A program made the translations under genes and the position numbers. Shown piece after piece: positions 16,648 through 25,609 of a stretch of 64,000 nucleotides of DNA. This DNA comes from SIG440 sp045578305 (GTDB lineage: Bacteria > Bacillota > Clostridia > Monoglobales > Monoglobaceae). The number at the start of each line of letters is the position of its first letter. The stretch's first letter is position 1. The notes under the pieces are model-generated. The model was not told the origin of the DNA. It saw only the letters and a program-made list of their open reading frames with translations, and made no database searches. The DNA is taken from assembly GCA_045578305.1 (NCBI GenBank), contig JAZNKA010000068.1, positions 26,238 through 90,237 of the forward strand. Direction: 5' to 3'.

Positions 16648-19467
16648 TTATTTCCTCAACATTGGCGAAAGGTTTTCATCCCATACAAAACATTTTTGAT
16701 TTTCCGGCAAAATTGTCGGTTTATTAAGAAGAATTCCCCCCACAACCCAAGCATTTTCCATATTCACTTTTTTAAGTATATCACCATCATAAGTCGCAAC
16801 ATAGGTTGTCCCTTTTAAAACAGGGAGGTTTATCGTGTTGTATGCGGGGTCTGTAACTTTTACCGAACAATCTGTAAGTATTGTATTGTTGACCAGGTAT
16901 GCGGTATACCCGTCAGCAGAATGTTCCTCGCTGGGAGATACTTCTTCACCGCTGTACAAAAATCTTTGCATTGTCCGATTGTTATTGTCGCTGGTCTTTA
17001 TAAAAACATATTTATCCCCGGACTCTGTAGTCTTATAATACGCATCTTCAATTTGAGGATAAACCGTATCCATGCAAATATCAAAGCTCAAAAGCTTTTG
17101 TATATCTGTCCCCGGATAATCCAACCTGCCCTCTACCTCAACGGTATACATCCCGTCAGCAAATGGAATGTTGGTACCCAAAGATGACCTTGTCATAGTA
17201 AAATTCCGCTCATAAAAATCATTAATACTGCTTGCTTTCGGCAGGTAACTTCCTGCAAAAATTGTTTTTACCACTTCGCCGTTTGAGTTTTTGACAACAG
17301 CTTTTGCGTCCGTAATGTTCCTTTTGTTGTCAAAATGTAGTGAAAGTCCCGTCATACCAGAATTTGTTGAGTAGAACATAGTAATGCTTTGGTCAGCATT
17401 TTTAACTGCACCCAAAAGCACCAAATCAGAGTTTACCCGTCCAAGCAGTCCGTTTTCGGACGAATAAAGTTCGCTGCCCAATCCCGAATCATATATGGTG
17501 TTTGGACTGAAAACAGGAGCTTTTGTCCAGTCTCCGTAAAATCCCATAAAAGGAATTGACAAAGTGGCAAGAGAAGTATCTTTGGGAGTCATAGTGATAA
17601 ATCCATCAATAAAAAATCCATTTGTGAATACTTCTTCAAGAGCATCTGTGTCAACTGCGCTCAAATCCAAAACCGCATTTATTGTAGTTTTCGAAAGCGG
17701 CTGTATTGTAATCGTCGTTGACTCAAAATCAAGTTGCGCATCTTGAAGAATTTTTGTATTTCCAACCAAATTTATGCCCGAGCTCCGATAATAATCATCA
17801 ATCAAAACCTGACCGCTTAAATCGTATGTTACTGCGGTATCCGTAAAGTTTTCGGCACAAAATGTAATATTGGTCATTTTCTGCAAATTGTCACCAAGCT
17901 CTACTTTTGTTTTTTCGTCACTTGTCTGATAAAGAACAACAGGAGAATTCGTCGCATTTGCAAGATTTATAACTCCTGCTCCTTGATGTCTTGGGCTTGT
18001 ATATACACCGCTTGATGCAAACGGAGCAGCCGAAGAACAAAGTAATTTTTGAGCACGGCTCTGCTTGATTTTTGCCGGTAAAGATGAATTTGAATCGTTA
18101 ATATATTCCAGCATAACTGCCATAGCACCCGAATACTGTGCCGCAGCCATTGATGTTCCTGACTTGGTTGCATAATCATTGTTGTAAGCCGCCGAAATGA
18201 CATTTCCGCCTACTGCAGTAACATCGGGCTTCAGTCTTAAATCGGGCGTTACACCCCAGGCAGAAGATTTTGCCATTTTGGTAGCTGTTGCCGATGAAGA
18301 AGGCAGCTGCAGTGATGCAACCGCTGTCGAATAAAGCAGTGATGCCGGTGCCGCAACCAGACCATAGTCCGGTTGAGAGGCAAGGGGAGCCCCTGTAGCA
18401 AATTTGTATCCCATTCTGCCATCGTTTCCTGCAGCAGCAATCACAGGAATTTTGGCGACTTCTTCTATGTTTTGAAAAATTTTATTATAGCTGACAACAT
18501 TCGAATCAGAAGGTCCTGCCGCCACACCAAGACTCATATTTATTATATCTACATCAAGCTTTACCAAATCTTCGAGAGCATTTATTATATGCACGTCATA
18601 AAAATAATTGGAACTATCCGCCTTTGCCTTCATAAATACAATCTGTGCATCTTCTGCGACACCACAAAACTCATTACTTTTTCCTGCAATAATTCCGCTT
18701 ACATGGGTTCCGTGATAGCTGCTTTCTACATCGGTTGCTGTATCCGTGTCCTCGCCTGCATAATCAAACGCATAAGGAATTTTTGCATTTTTGTATACAT
18801 CATTTGCAGACAATTGACCATATTTTTCCTCTGCAACCAAATCAAGTGTTTCAAGCTTGCCTGAAATGCCGTCTTTTGTCAGTTTTTCAACTTCAGGATC
18901 AGTTTTAAAAGCAGTATGATCGCACTGAAGTTCCGAGTCAATAACGCCAACAACTATGCCTTTACCGGTGTACGAAGAGTTTAATTTATCAAGACCTATT
19001 TCTGTATATTGCTGCATAAAAGAGTCGGTTGTCGCTCCGCTTTCATCAGCACAGGTTTTGTACCTTGGTTGCGAAATATACACATTTTTTACATTGTCGA
19101 TTGCCTTAAGCTCATCCAGCATACTTCTTTTACCTTTTATGGAAAAGCCGTTTAAAATGTGTGTATATGTTGCTTCTACTGTCGATTCTGCCACGTCTTC
19201 AGCGCATACCATAGCCGCTTTTTGCGAACTTTTAACCGTACGCACAAAAGAAGGCTCCATTTCTTCTGAAAAAGCAGAGACACCTTCTTTTTTTGCGTAA
19301 TTAAGAACGCTGTCACCTTTAAGCTCTACAATAAATGTGACAACTTCATCGTCAAAATCGTTTTTGACTGTTCCTCTTGAAATCATTTCATAAGCAGATA
19401 CATTTCCAAATATCAAAAAAGAGGTCAAAATCAAAGAAATGATTGTGCGAAATAAATTATTTTTCAT
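16648..19467 (-). CDS. secreted subtilisin-like serine protease (S8 family, lactocepin/C5a-peptidase-like)
   Basis: 939 residues from the ATG at 19467 (AGAGGTG at 7 bases). A signal peptide occupies about residues 1-26, then an inhibitor-I9-like propeptide, then the S8 domain with Asp177 (GVIDSE), His252 (SYHGTHVSG), oxyanion Asn348 (AAAGNDG) and Ser439 (KSGTSMAAAQ). A PA-type insert sits between His and Ser, and Fn3-like beta domains fill the C-terminal half. The usual Pro after GTSMAxP is Gln here. No sorting signal or membrane anchor is obvious. It starts 27 bases after iorB and may be read from the same unit. Confidence 0.92.
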   Translation of the reverse strand: MKNNLFRTIISLILTSFLIFGNVSAYEMISRGTVKNDFDDEVVTFIVELKGDSVLNYAKKEGVSAFSEEMEPSFVRTVKSSQKAAMVCAEDVAESTVEATYTHILNGFSIKGKRSMLDELKAIDNVKNVYISQPRYKTCADESGATTDSFMQQYTEIGLDKLNSSYTGKGIVVGVIDSELQCDHTAFKTDPEVEKLTKDGISGKLETLDLVAEEKYGQLSANDVYKNAKIPYAFDYAGEDTDTATDVESSYHGTHVSGIIAGKSNEFCGVAEDAQIVFMKAKADSSNYFYDVHIINALEDLVKLDVDIINMSLGVAAGPSDSNVVSYNKIFQNIEEVAKIPVIAAAGNDGRMGYKFATGAPLASQPDYGLVAAPASLLYSTAVASLQLPSSSATATKMAKSSAWGVTPDLRLKPDVTAVGGNVISAAYNNDYATKSGTSMAAAQYSGAMAVMLEYINDSNSSLPAKIKQSRAQKLLCSSAAPFASSGVYTSPRHQGAGVINLANATNSPVVLYQTSDEKTKVELGDNLQKMTNITFCAENFTDTAVTYDLSGQVLIDDYYRSSGINLVGNTKILQDAQLDFESTTITIQPLSKTTINAVLDLSAVDTDALEEVFTNGFFIDGFITMTPKDTSLATLSIPFMGFYGDWTKAPVFSPNTIYDSGLGSELYSSENGLLGRVNSDLVLLGAVKNADQSITMFYSTNSGMTGLSLHFDNKRNITDAKAVVKNSNGEVVKTIFAGSYLPKASSINDFYERNFTMTRSSLGTNIPFADGMYTVEVEGRLDYPGTDIQKLLSFDICMDTVYPQIEDAYYKTTESGDKYVFIKTSDNNNRTMQRFLYSGEEVSPSEEHSADGYTAYLVNNTILTDCSVKVTDPAYNTINLPVLKGTTYVATYDGDILKKVNMENAWVVGGILLNKPTILPENQKCFVWDENLSPMLRK

Positions 19468-19493
19468 ATGCAAACACCTCTTAAATTGTATAT

Positions 19494-20075
19494 TTACAGA
19501 TTATAACCTATATCAAAAGCTTTAAGATTTACATCCAAAAATTTTGCAGGAACGGTTGTTTTGATTGCTGCAATCCACTTCTCATAAGGAATCTCTGTAG
19601 TTTTTGCTAAAACACCAATAAGAACTACATTTACAGACTTTATGTTTCCAGCTTCCTTAGCCGCAGAAAGAGCATCTACAACAGTTGTATCAGCAACTGC
19701 TGAAAGCTTTTTATCAATATCAGCGGGGTATTCTGCCGCTCCGGTAATTACAGGCATAGGGTCAATTTTTTGTGAATTGACAATCAACTTGCCGCCCTTT
19801 TTAAGAAAAGGAACCGAACGTTCTGCCTCCAGAAGTTCAAACGCAAGAATTATATCCGCTCCGCCCTTGTCAATAATGGGAGAGTAAACTTTTTCGCCAT
19901 ACTTCACATATGTAACAACGCTTCCGCCACGCTGACTCATACCGTGAACTTCGGATACCTTTACGTCGTAACCTTCTCCTATTGCAACATTGCCAAGGAT
20001 GCGGCTGGCAAGAAGTGTTCCTTGTCCTCCTACGCCGACAATCATAATGTTTTTTGAAGTATCATTCATAGCCAT
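19494..20075 (-). CDS. iorB: indolepyruvate:ferredoxin oxidoreductase, beta subunit
   Basis: Gamma/beta-type subunit that with IorA interconverts aryl-2-oxoacids and aryl-acetyl-CoA plus CO2, using ferredoxin. 193 residues with IMIVGVGGQGTLLASRILG, VSEVHGMSQRGGSVVTYV and ILAFELLEAER, all typical. The ATG at 20075 is 9 bases after GGAGG and lies just after the iorA stop. Confidence 0.95.
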   Translation of the reverse strand: MAMNDTSKNIMIVGVGGQGTLLASRILGNVAIGEGYDVKVSEVHGMSQRGGSVVTYVKYGEKVYSPIIDKGGADIILAFELLEAERSVPFLKKGGKLIVNSQKIDPMPVITGAAEYPADIDKKLSAVADTTVVDALSAAKEAGNIKSVNVVLIGVLAKTTEIPYEKWIAAIKTTVPAKFLDVNLKAFDIGYNL

Positions 20076-20076
20076 A

Positions 20077-21813
20077 TCAGTTTTCCTCCTTTGTTATTGC
20101 CTTAAAGGGACAAACATTGATGCAAAGACCACAGCCGTTGCACTGTGTCTGGTCAATCACAACTTTGTCGTCTTTTACAGAAATTGCAGGGCAACCAAGT
20201 TTCATACACATTTTACAATTTTTGCAGTTTTCGCCCACCGTGCAATGACCGCTGTATTTAACAGACTTAAGGAGTGCGCACGGTCTTTGTGCTATAATTA
20301 CCGACGGTTCTTCGCGCTCGACTTCGGTCTTTACTGTTTTTTCAAATGCTTTGACGTCAAACGGATCGCAAACAGTCACATGTTCGATTCCGCAAGCTTT
20401 GCAAAGTGCTATCAGATTTACCTGTTTGGTCTCTTCTCCGCGGATAGTGTATCCTGTTGTCGGATTGTCCTGATGTCCTGTCATACCGGTAATCGAGTTG
20501 TCAAGAATAATAACTGTGTTGTTGCCTTTGTTGTAAACAATGTCAATAAGACCGGTTATACCAGAATGCATAAAGGTCGAGTCACCTATAACTGAAACCA
20601 GTTTTTTATTAAACTCTTTACCCTGCGCTTTTGCCATACCATGCGCCGCACTTACAGATGCACCCATACAGATTGTTGTATCAACAGACTGAAGCGGAGC
20701 AGCAGCCCCAAGGGTATAGCATCCAATGTCGCCCGAGACAACAAGACCCAATTTTTTCAGGACATAAAATGTGCCTCTGTGGGGGCATCCTGCACACATA
20801 ACAGGAGGTCTTACAGGAATTTCGTCCTCAATTTCAATAATTTGGGGTGTTTTTTCTCCAAGAACAGCTGCTTTTATCATTGTTGGTGTGTACTCGCCAA
20901 GAAGTGAAAATACTTCCTTGCCCACAACATCAAGCCCAAGTGCCTTGCACTCATCTTCAATTACCGGGTCAAGTTCCTCAATTACATATACTTTGTCATG
21001 ACTTTTTACAAAATCAATCAGTTTTTGTTTCGGAAGAGGATAAACCATGCCAAGTTTCAAAAAGTCTGCTTTGTCGCCAAGAGCCTCTTTGGCATAAGCA
21101 TAAGCTATACCTGCAGAGATAACGCCTATTTTTGAATTATTTTCTTCAAGCTTGTTAAGCTCTGTTGTTTCGGCAAATTCGATCAAAGCCTTTATTCTGT
21201 CTTCAACAACCACATGGCGTTTGATTGCCATTGCCGGCATCATAACATATTTGCTGATATTTTTTTCATATTTCTTTACCGGAACATCTTCTCTTTCCTC
21301 AAGCTCCACAAGGCTCTGCGAATGTGAAACTCTGGTAGAAAGACGAATAAACGCCGGTGTATCAAATTCCTCAGAAAGAGCAAACGCAACCTTTGTAAAC
21401 TCCTTGCATTCAGCCGAATCTGATGGCTCAAGCATCATTATTTTTGCAGCCTTTGCATAATGTCTTGAGTCCTGCTCGTTTTGTGATGAGTGCATGCCCG
21501 GGTCATCTGCAACACAAAATACCAGTCCACCATTTACTCCTGTATAGCTTACTGTAAATACCGGGTCTGCCATAACATTAAGACCAACATGCTTCATACA
21601 GCTCATGGCTCTGCCACCTGCAATTGACGCACCTATTGCAACTTCTGCCGCAATCTTTTCGTTGGGTGACCACTCGGCATAAACTTCATCAAACTTTGCA
21701 ATTGCTTCGGTTATTTCGGTGCTGGGTGTTCCAGGATAAGATGCAACAACATTCACTCCGGCTTCATAAGCACCTCTTGCAACCGCTTCATTTCCAAGTA
21801 ATAATTTTTTCAT
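20077..21813 (-). CDS. iorA: indolepyruvate:ferredoxin oxidoreductase, alpha subunit
   Basis: 578 residues. The N-terminal pyruvate:ferredoxin-oxidoreductase-like domain (LLGNEAVARGAYEAGVNVVA) is followed by a thiamine-diphosphate domain (GDSTFMHSGITGLIDIVYN, about 405-425) and a C-terminal two-cluster ferredoxin domain with CKNCKMCMKLGCP and CNGCGLCINVCP. It acts on phenyl-, hydroxyphenyl- and indole-pyruvate. The reaction is reversible, and some anaerobes run it backwards to make aromatic amino acids from aryl acids. It pairs with iorB and the upstream CoA ligase. Confidence 0.96.
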   Translation of the reverse strand: MKKLLLGNEAVARGAYEAGVNVVASYPGTPSTEITEAIAKFDEVYAEWSPNEKIAAEVAIGASIAGGRAMSCMKHVGLNVMADPVFTVSYTGVNGGLVFCVADDPGMHSSQNEQDSRHYAKAAKIMMLEPSDSAECKEFTKVAFALSEEFDTPAFIRLSTRVSHSQSLVELEEREDVPVKKYEKNISKYVMMPAMAIKRHVVVEDRIKALIEFAETTELNKLEENNSKIGVISAGIAYAYAKEALGDKADFLKLGMVYPLPKQKLIDFVKSHDKVYVIEELDPVIEDECKALGLDVVGKEVFSLLGEYTPTMIKAAVLGEKTPQIIEIEDEIPVRPPVMCAGCPHRGTFYVLKKLGLVVSGDIGCYTLGAAAPLQSVDTTICMGASVSAAHGMAKAQGKEFNKKLVSVIGDSTFMHSGITGLIDIVYNKGNNTVIILDNSITGMTGHQDNPTTGYTIRGEETKQVNLIALCKACGIEHVTVCDPFDVKAFEKTVKTEVEREEPSVIIAQRPCALLKSVKYSGHCTVGENCKNCKMCMKLGCPAISVKDDKVVIDQTQCNGCGLCINVCPFKAITKEEN

Positions 21814-21862
21814 AATGATTATTCCTTTCAGTTTTCGCTTTTTAGGTCAAGTTTTTCTATAT

Positions 21863-23500
21863 CTACTTTATTTCGTTTTGCTGAGCAACCACACTTCCCG
21901 AACAATAGATTTCTCTGAGTTTGGGTTTTTCAATTTTTCCGGTTGGGTTGCGTGGAACATCCGCAAATATAATCTTTCTGGGTCTTTTATACCTTGGAAG
22001 TTCAAGGCAAAAATCCTCGATTTCTTCTTCGTCTAATGTCATTCCTTCTTTAACCTGGATTATAGCAGCGGCAATTTCACCAAGTCTTGCATCGGGAAGT
22101 CCAATAACCGCAACATCGCTGATCTTCTCATTTTTGCGCAAATAATCTTCAATCTGCACGGGATAAAGATTTTCACCACCCGAGATAATAACATCTTTTT
22201 TGCGGTCCACAAGGAATATAAATCCATCTTCATCCTCGCGCGCCATATCCCCAGTGAAAAGCCATCCGTCTTTGAGCACTGCATTTGTTGCAGCTTCGTC
22301 TTTGTAATACGCAGTCATTACGCCGGGTCCTTTTACTGCAAGTTCGCCTACTTCGCCTTTTCCCACGGTGTTTCCGTTTTCGTCTGTAATTTTGGTTTGC
22401 CAGCCGAAACCGGCTTTTCCTATTGCTCCCACCTTATGCTCGTTTTCTACTCCAAGATGAACGCATCCGGGTCCGATTGACTCAGAAAGACCATAGTTTG
22501 TATCATAGGAATGATTTGGAAATACTGTTTTCCATCTCTTGATAAGGCTTGGCGGTACCGGCTGTGCACCAATATGCATAAGACGCCACTGTGATAATTT
22601 GTAATCCTCAAGATTTATCTCTCCGCGTTCAATTGCATCAAGAATATCCTGTGCCCAGGGTACAAGCAACCAAACAATCGAACAGTTTTCGTCAGATGCC
22701 GCCTTAAGTATCCATTCAGGTTTAATTCCCTTCAGAATAACAGCCTTGCCGCCCACCAAAAAGCTTCCAAACCAGTGCATTTTTGCACCTGTGTGATAAA
22801 GCGGTGGGATGCAAAGAAATACATCATCCTTGGTCTGTGAGTGGTGATCCTGCTCGGTCATTGCGGCGTGAAGCAAGCTTTGATGCTTATGTATTATTGC
22901 TTTAGGGAAGCCTGTGGTTCCTGATGAAAAATAGATAGCAGCATAATCATCATCACTAATCTTTATCTGCGGGCTTTTGCTGGAACAATAAGAAACCAAA
23001 CTGTCATAGCTTTCGGCAAAGGTCGGACAGTCTTCTCCATAATAAAGCCACATCTTTACTCTTTTTACTCTGTTGCAAATCTGCTCTACTCTGCCTGTAA
23101 ATTCAGGTCCAAAGATAATGGCATCCGCATCTGCAAGCTCAAGACAATACTTGATTTCGTCCGAGGCATATCGATAATTGAGAGGAACTGCCATTGCACC
23201 GGCTTTAAGTATACCAAAATATACCGGCAACCACTCGATACAGTTCATCAAAAGAATTGCAACCTTGTCTCCTTTTTTAATGCCTCTGGTAAGCAAGAAG
23301 TTGGCAAAACGGTTTGCTCGTTTGTTGAATTCGCTCCAGGTGATTTCCTTTCGGTAAGCATCGTTTGGGTTAGTTTCGATAAGCGAATACTCCCTCCATG
23401 TCATACGCGACTGGTTTTCAAGCTGAGGATTTATCTCAACAAGGCTGATATCATTGGGATAAAAATCCGCATTTTTTTGTAAAATTTCTGTAATAGGCAT
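21863..23500 (-). CDS. AMP-forming acyl-CoA synthetase, probably aryl-acid-CoA ligase
   Basis: ANL-superfamily enzyme of 545 residues. Motifs are the phosphate loop YFSSGTTGFPKAIIH (about 190-205), A5 NYGLSESIG, A7 GWLFTGD, A8 DRKKDVIISGGENLYP and the C-terminal catalytic Lys in NPTGKIEKPK. ATP, CoA and a carboxylic acid give acyl-CoA, AMP and PPi. The substrate cannot be read from sequence. Its place before iorA/iorB suggests aryl-acetates. A strong AAGGAG precedes the ATG. Confidence 0.9.
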   Translation of the reverse strand: MPITEILQKNADFYPNDISLVEINPQLENQSRMTWREYSLIETNPNDAYRKEITWSEFNKRANRFANFLLTRGIKKGDKVAILLMNCIEWLPVYFGILKAGAMAVPLNYRYASDEIKYCLELADADAIIFGPEFTGRVEQICNRVKRVKMWLYYGEDCPTFAESYDSLVSYCSSKSPQIKISDDDYAAIYFSSGTTGFPKAIIHKHQSLLHAAMTEQDHHSQTKDDVFLCIPPLYHTGAKMHWFGSFLVGGKAVILKGIKPEWILKAASDENCSIVWLLVPWAQDILDAIERGEINLEDYKLSQWRLMHIGAQPVPPSLIKRWKTVFPNHSYDTNYGLSESIGPGCVHLGVENEHKVGAIGKAGFGWQTKITDENGNTVGKGEVGELAVKGPGVMTAYYKDEAATNAVLKDGWLFTGDMAREDEDGFIFLVDRKKDVIISGGENLYPVQIEDYLRKNEKISDVAVIGLPDARLGEIAAAIIQVKEGMTLDEEEIEDFCLELPRYKRPRKIIFADVPRNPTGKIEKPKLREIYCSGSVVAQQNEIK

Positions 23501-23525
23501 AGTTAAATCTCCTTAATATTAAACG

Positions 23526-23564
23526 CCCAAAAAGACTTCTTTTGATTTTAAGAAGTCTTTTGGG
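23526..23564 (-). terminator. terminator or attenuator between the symporter and CoA-ligase genes
   Basis: Stem CCCAAAAAGACTTCT / AGAAGTCTTTTGGG with an A/T-rich loop, between the symporter stop (23574) and the ligase start (23500). The minus-strand sequence after it has few T residues and no clear promoter follows. Partial read-through into the ligase and ior genes is likely. Confidence 0.65.
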
Positions 23565-23573
23565 AGAAAACTT

Positions 23574-25100
23574 TTACATATTTCCTAATGATTCTTTTGC
23601 CGAAACTACAACTTTGTCATTGTAGCAAGCAAACATTTCTTCTGTTTCATTGATGTTCGGTTTTTTTGTAAACAAGCTGACGATGGGAACAATCACAAGT
23701 CCACCAAGCATTGCAACAACTCCACAGTTTATGGGTGACTGAATAACTGCAGGGAATGCCGACCTAACAAACATATTCAACAGCATTATACCTGCGCCAA
23801 ATACAAAGCTTACCCAAACTGCAGTCTTAGTAATTTTCTTTGAGTAAAGTCCATACATAAACGGAGCCAAAAATGCACCTGCAAGTGCACCCCACGAAAT
23901 GCCCATCATATCTGCTATGTAACCAAGCTTATCCTTGTTGATTGCAATAAATGCCGAAATCGCAATAAATACAACAATCAAAATTCGCATAATAAGAACT
24001 TGCTTTTTGTCGGAAAGTTCCTTTACAACATGTCCTTTTATAAGGTCAAGCGTAAGAGTCGAGCTTGATGCAAGAACAAGTGACGAAAGTGTTGACATTG
24101 ATGCAGAAAGTACAAGAACAATTACTATTGCAATCAATATATCAGGCAGATTTTCAAGCATGGTCGGAATAATCGCATCGTAACCAAGCACAGATACATC
24201 TATGTTTGTAAGTCTGCCGAAGCCACCCAGGAAGTAGCATCCGCCTGCCACAACAAGAGCAAAAACAGTCGAAATTATTGTACCTTTGTTTATGTCCTTT
24301 TCACTCTTTATTGCATAAAACTTCTGCACCATCTGAGGAAGACCCCATGTACCGAGTGATGTAAGAAGAACAACAAAGAAAAGTCCAAGCGGGTCAGGTC
24401 CAAAGAACGAGTTGAACGCACCGGGGGCTGTGCCTTCTGCTGTCACATTTGCAAGAACTTCAAGAGATTCTATAAATCCGCCATTTTGAGAAAGTACCGC
24501 TGCTATAACTAAAACAATTCCAACAAGCATTATTATGCCTTGAATAAAATCGTTGATTGCTGTTGCCATATATCCGCCAGCTATAACATATATACCGGTA
24601 AGAACTGCCATAACCACCACACAAACCGAGTAATCAATTTGCGGAAAAGCCATTGAAAAGAGTCTTGAGAGACCATTGTAAAGCGATGCAGTATACGGAA
24701 TTAAAAAGATAAAAACAATAATCGAGGCTGCAATTTTAAGGGCAGGGCTTTTGTATCGTTTTTCAAAAAACTCGGGCATTGTGGCGCTTTTGAGATGCTG
24801 AGTCATAAGTCTTGTTCGTCTTCCAAGAATCATCCAGGGGAGAAGCGAGCCTAACATCGCATTACCTATACCTATCCAGGTAGCTGCAACACCAAACTTC
24901 CATCCAAACTGACCTGCATATCCAACAAAAATTACAGCCGAAAAATACGATGTACCATAAGCAAAAGCTGTGAGCCACGGTCCGACATTTCTGCCGCCAA
25001 GAACAAACCCGTTCACATCGGTCGAATGTTTTCTGCAAAATATGCCTACTCCAAGCATAACTGCAAAAAACACCACCAATAATCCAATTTTTAATACCAT
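23574..25100 (-). CDS. sodium:solute symporter (SSS family), predicted tyrosine or aryl-acid importer
   Basis: 508 residues from the ATG at 25100 (AAAGGG at 9 bases), with about 13 membrane segments and the SSS signatures GGYMATAINDFIQGIIML and LVLSASMSTLSSLVLASSS. A Na+-coupled importer is well supported; the solute is not visible. The Tyr-type T-box in its leader points to tyrosine or a tyrosine precursor such as 4-hydroxyphenylacetate or 4-hydroxyphenylpyruvate. Confidence 0.9.
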   Translation of the reverse strand: MVLKIGLLVVFFAVMLGVGIFCRKHSTDVNGFVLGGRNVGPWLTAFAYGTSYFSAVIFVGYAGQFGWKFGVAATWIGIGNAMLGSLLPWMILGRRTRLMTQHLKSATMPEFFEKRYKSPALKIAASIIVFIFLIPYTASLYNGLSRLFSMAFPQIDYSVCVVVMAVLTGIYVIAGGYMATAINDFIQGIIMLVGIVLVIAAVLSQNGGFIESLEVLANVTAEGTAPGAFNSFFGPDPLGLFFVVLLTSLGTWGLPQMVQKFYAIKSEKDINKGTIISTVFALVVAGGCYFLGGFGRLTNIDVSVLGYDAIIPTMLENLPDILIAIVIVLVLSASMSTLSSLVLASSSTLTLDLIKGHVVKELSDKKQVLIMRILIVVFIAISAFIAINKDKLGYIADMMGISWGALAGAFLAPFMYGLYSKKITKTAVWVSFVFGAGIMLLNMFVRSAFPAVIQSPINCGVVAMLGGLVIVPIVSLFTKKPNINETEEMFACYNDKVVVSAKESLGNM

Positions 25101-25164
25101 TTTTACCATCCCTTTCTTTTGACACTTCATGGTGTCTGACTTGTAGTAGTTTGGGACAGGAAAT

Positions 25165-25440
25165 AAAAAAACCCGTCCTCATCAAAAAACAGAGGACGGG
25201 GAAAAACCCGTGGTACCACCTCAATTCACCAACATCTCACGATATCGGCCTTAAAAGGTATCATATAAATACCTCGGTTCTGTGACGGGAACTCCCGTTG
25301 CAGCCTACTGAAGATTCTCTCTCGTTCGGTGCACTGCTCGCAGAATGTATTCGGTCATACTTCCATCATTGCCTCGCACCACCCGGCAACTCTCTCCAGA
25401 CTTTCATATGCTTACTTGTTTCTGCTCAAACGCATTTAGT
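25165..25440 (-). promoter_or_regulatory. T-box leader, specifier UAC (Tyr)
   Basis: Minus strand. Stem I region carries AGAGAG-type and GGTGGTGCG elements. The specifier loop reads GAA-TAC-ATTC, with TAC at 25347-25349. The T-box core GGTGGTACCACGG lies at 25208-25220, with UGGU at 25215-25218 to pair with an ACCA tRNA end. A strong terminator CCCGTCCTC / GAGGACGGG plus seven T lies at 25165-25200. Uncharged tRNA-Tyr would favour antitermination and expression of the symporter unit. The T-box class is certain; the codon assignment is by loop alignment. Confidence 0.9.
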
Positions 25441-25448
25441 GTACTTAT

Positions 25449-25477
25449 ACTTTACCACACTAAATTGACAAAGTCAA
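25449..25477 (-). promoter_or_regulatory. promoter of the T-box unit
   Basis: TTGACT (25472-25477), 17-base spacer, TAAAGT (25449-25454) on the minus strand, just before the T-box leader. Confidence 0.65.
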
Positions 25478-25535
25478 GGTTTTTAGAAAAAATAATTTGT
25501 TTTTTTTGACAAATTTATAAATTTTTTAAAAAATA

Positions 25536-25564
25536 TTTACAATTTTTTTATAATATGGTATATT
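25536..25564 (+). promoter_or_regulatory. candidate promoter of uraA
   Basis: TTTACA (25536-25541), 17-base spacer, TATATT (25559-25564). The surrounding sequence is very A/T-rich, so alternatives exist. No leader attenuator is visible in the short 5' UTR. Confidence 0.5.
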
Positions 25565-25609
25565 GATTTTGATAATGTTTTACATAAACTTTTTTAAAGG
25601 AGAAAAATT

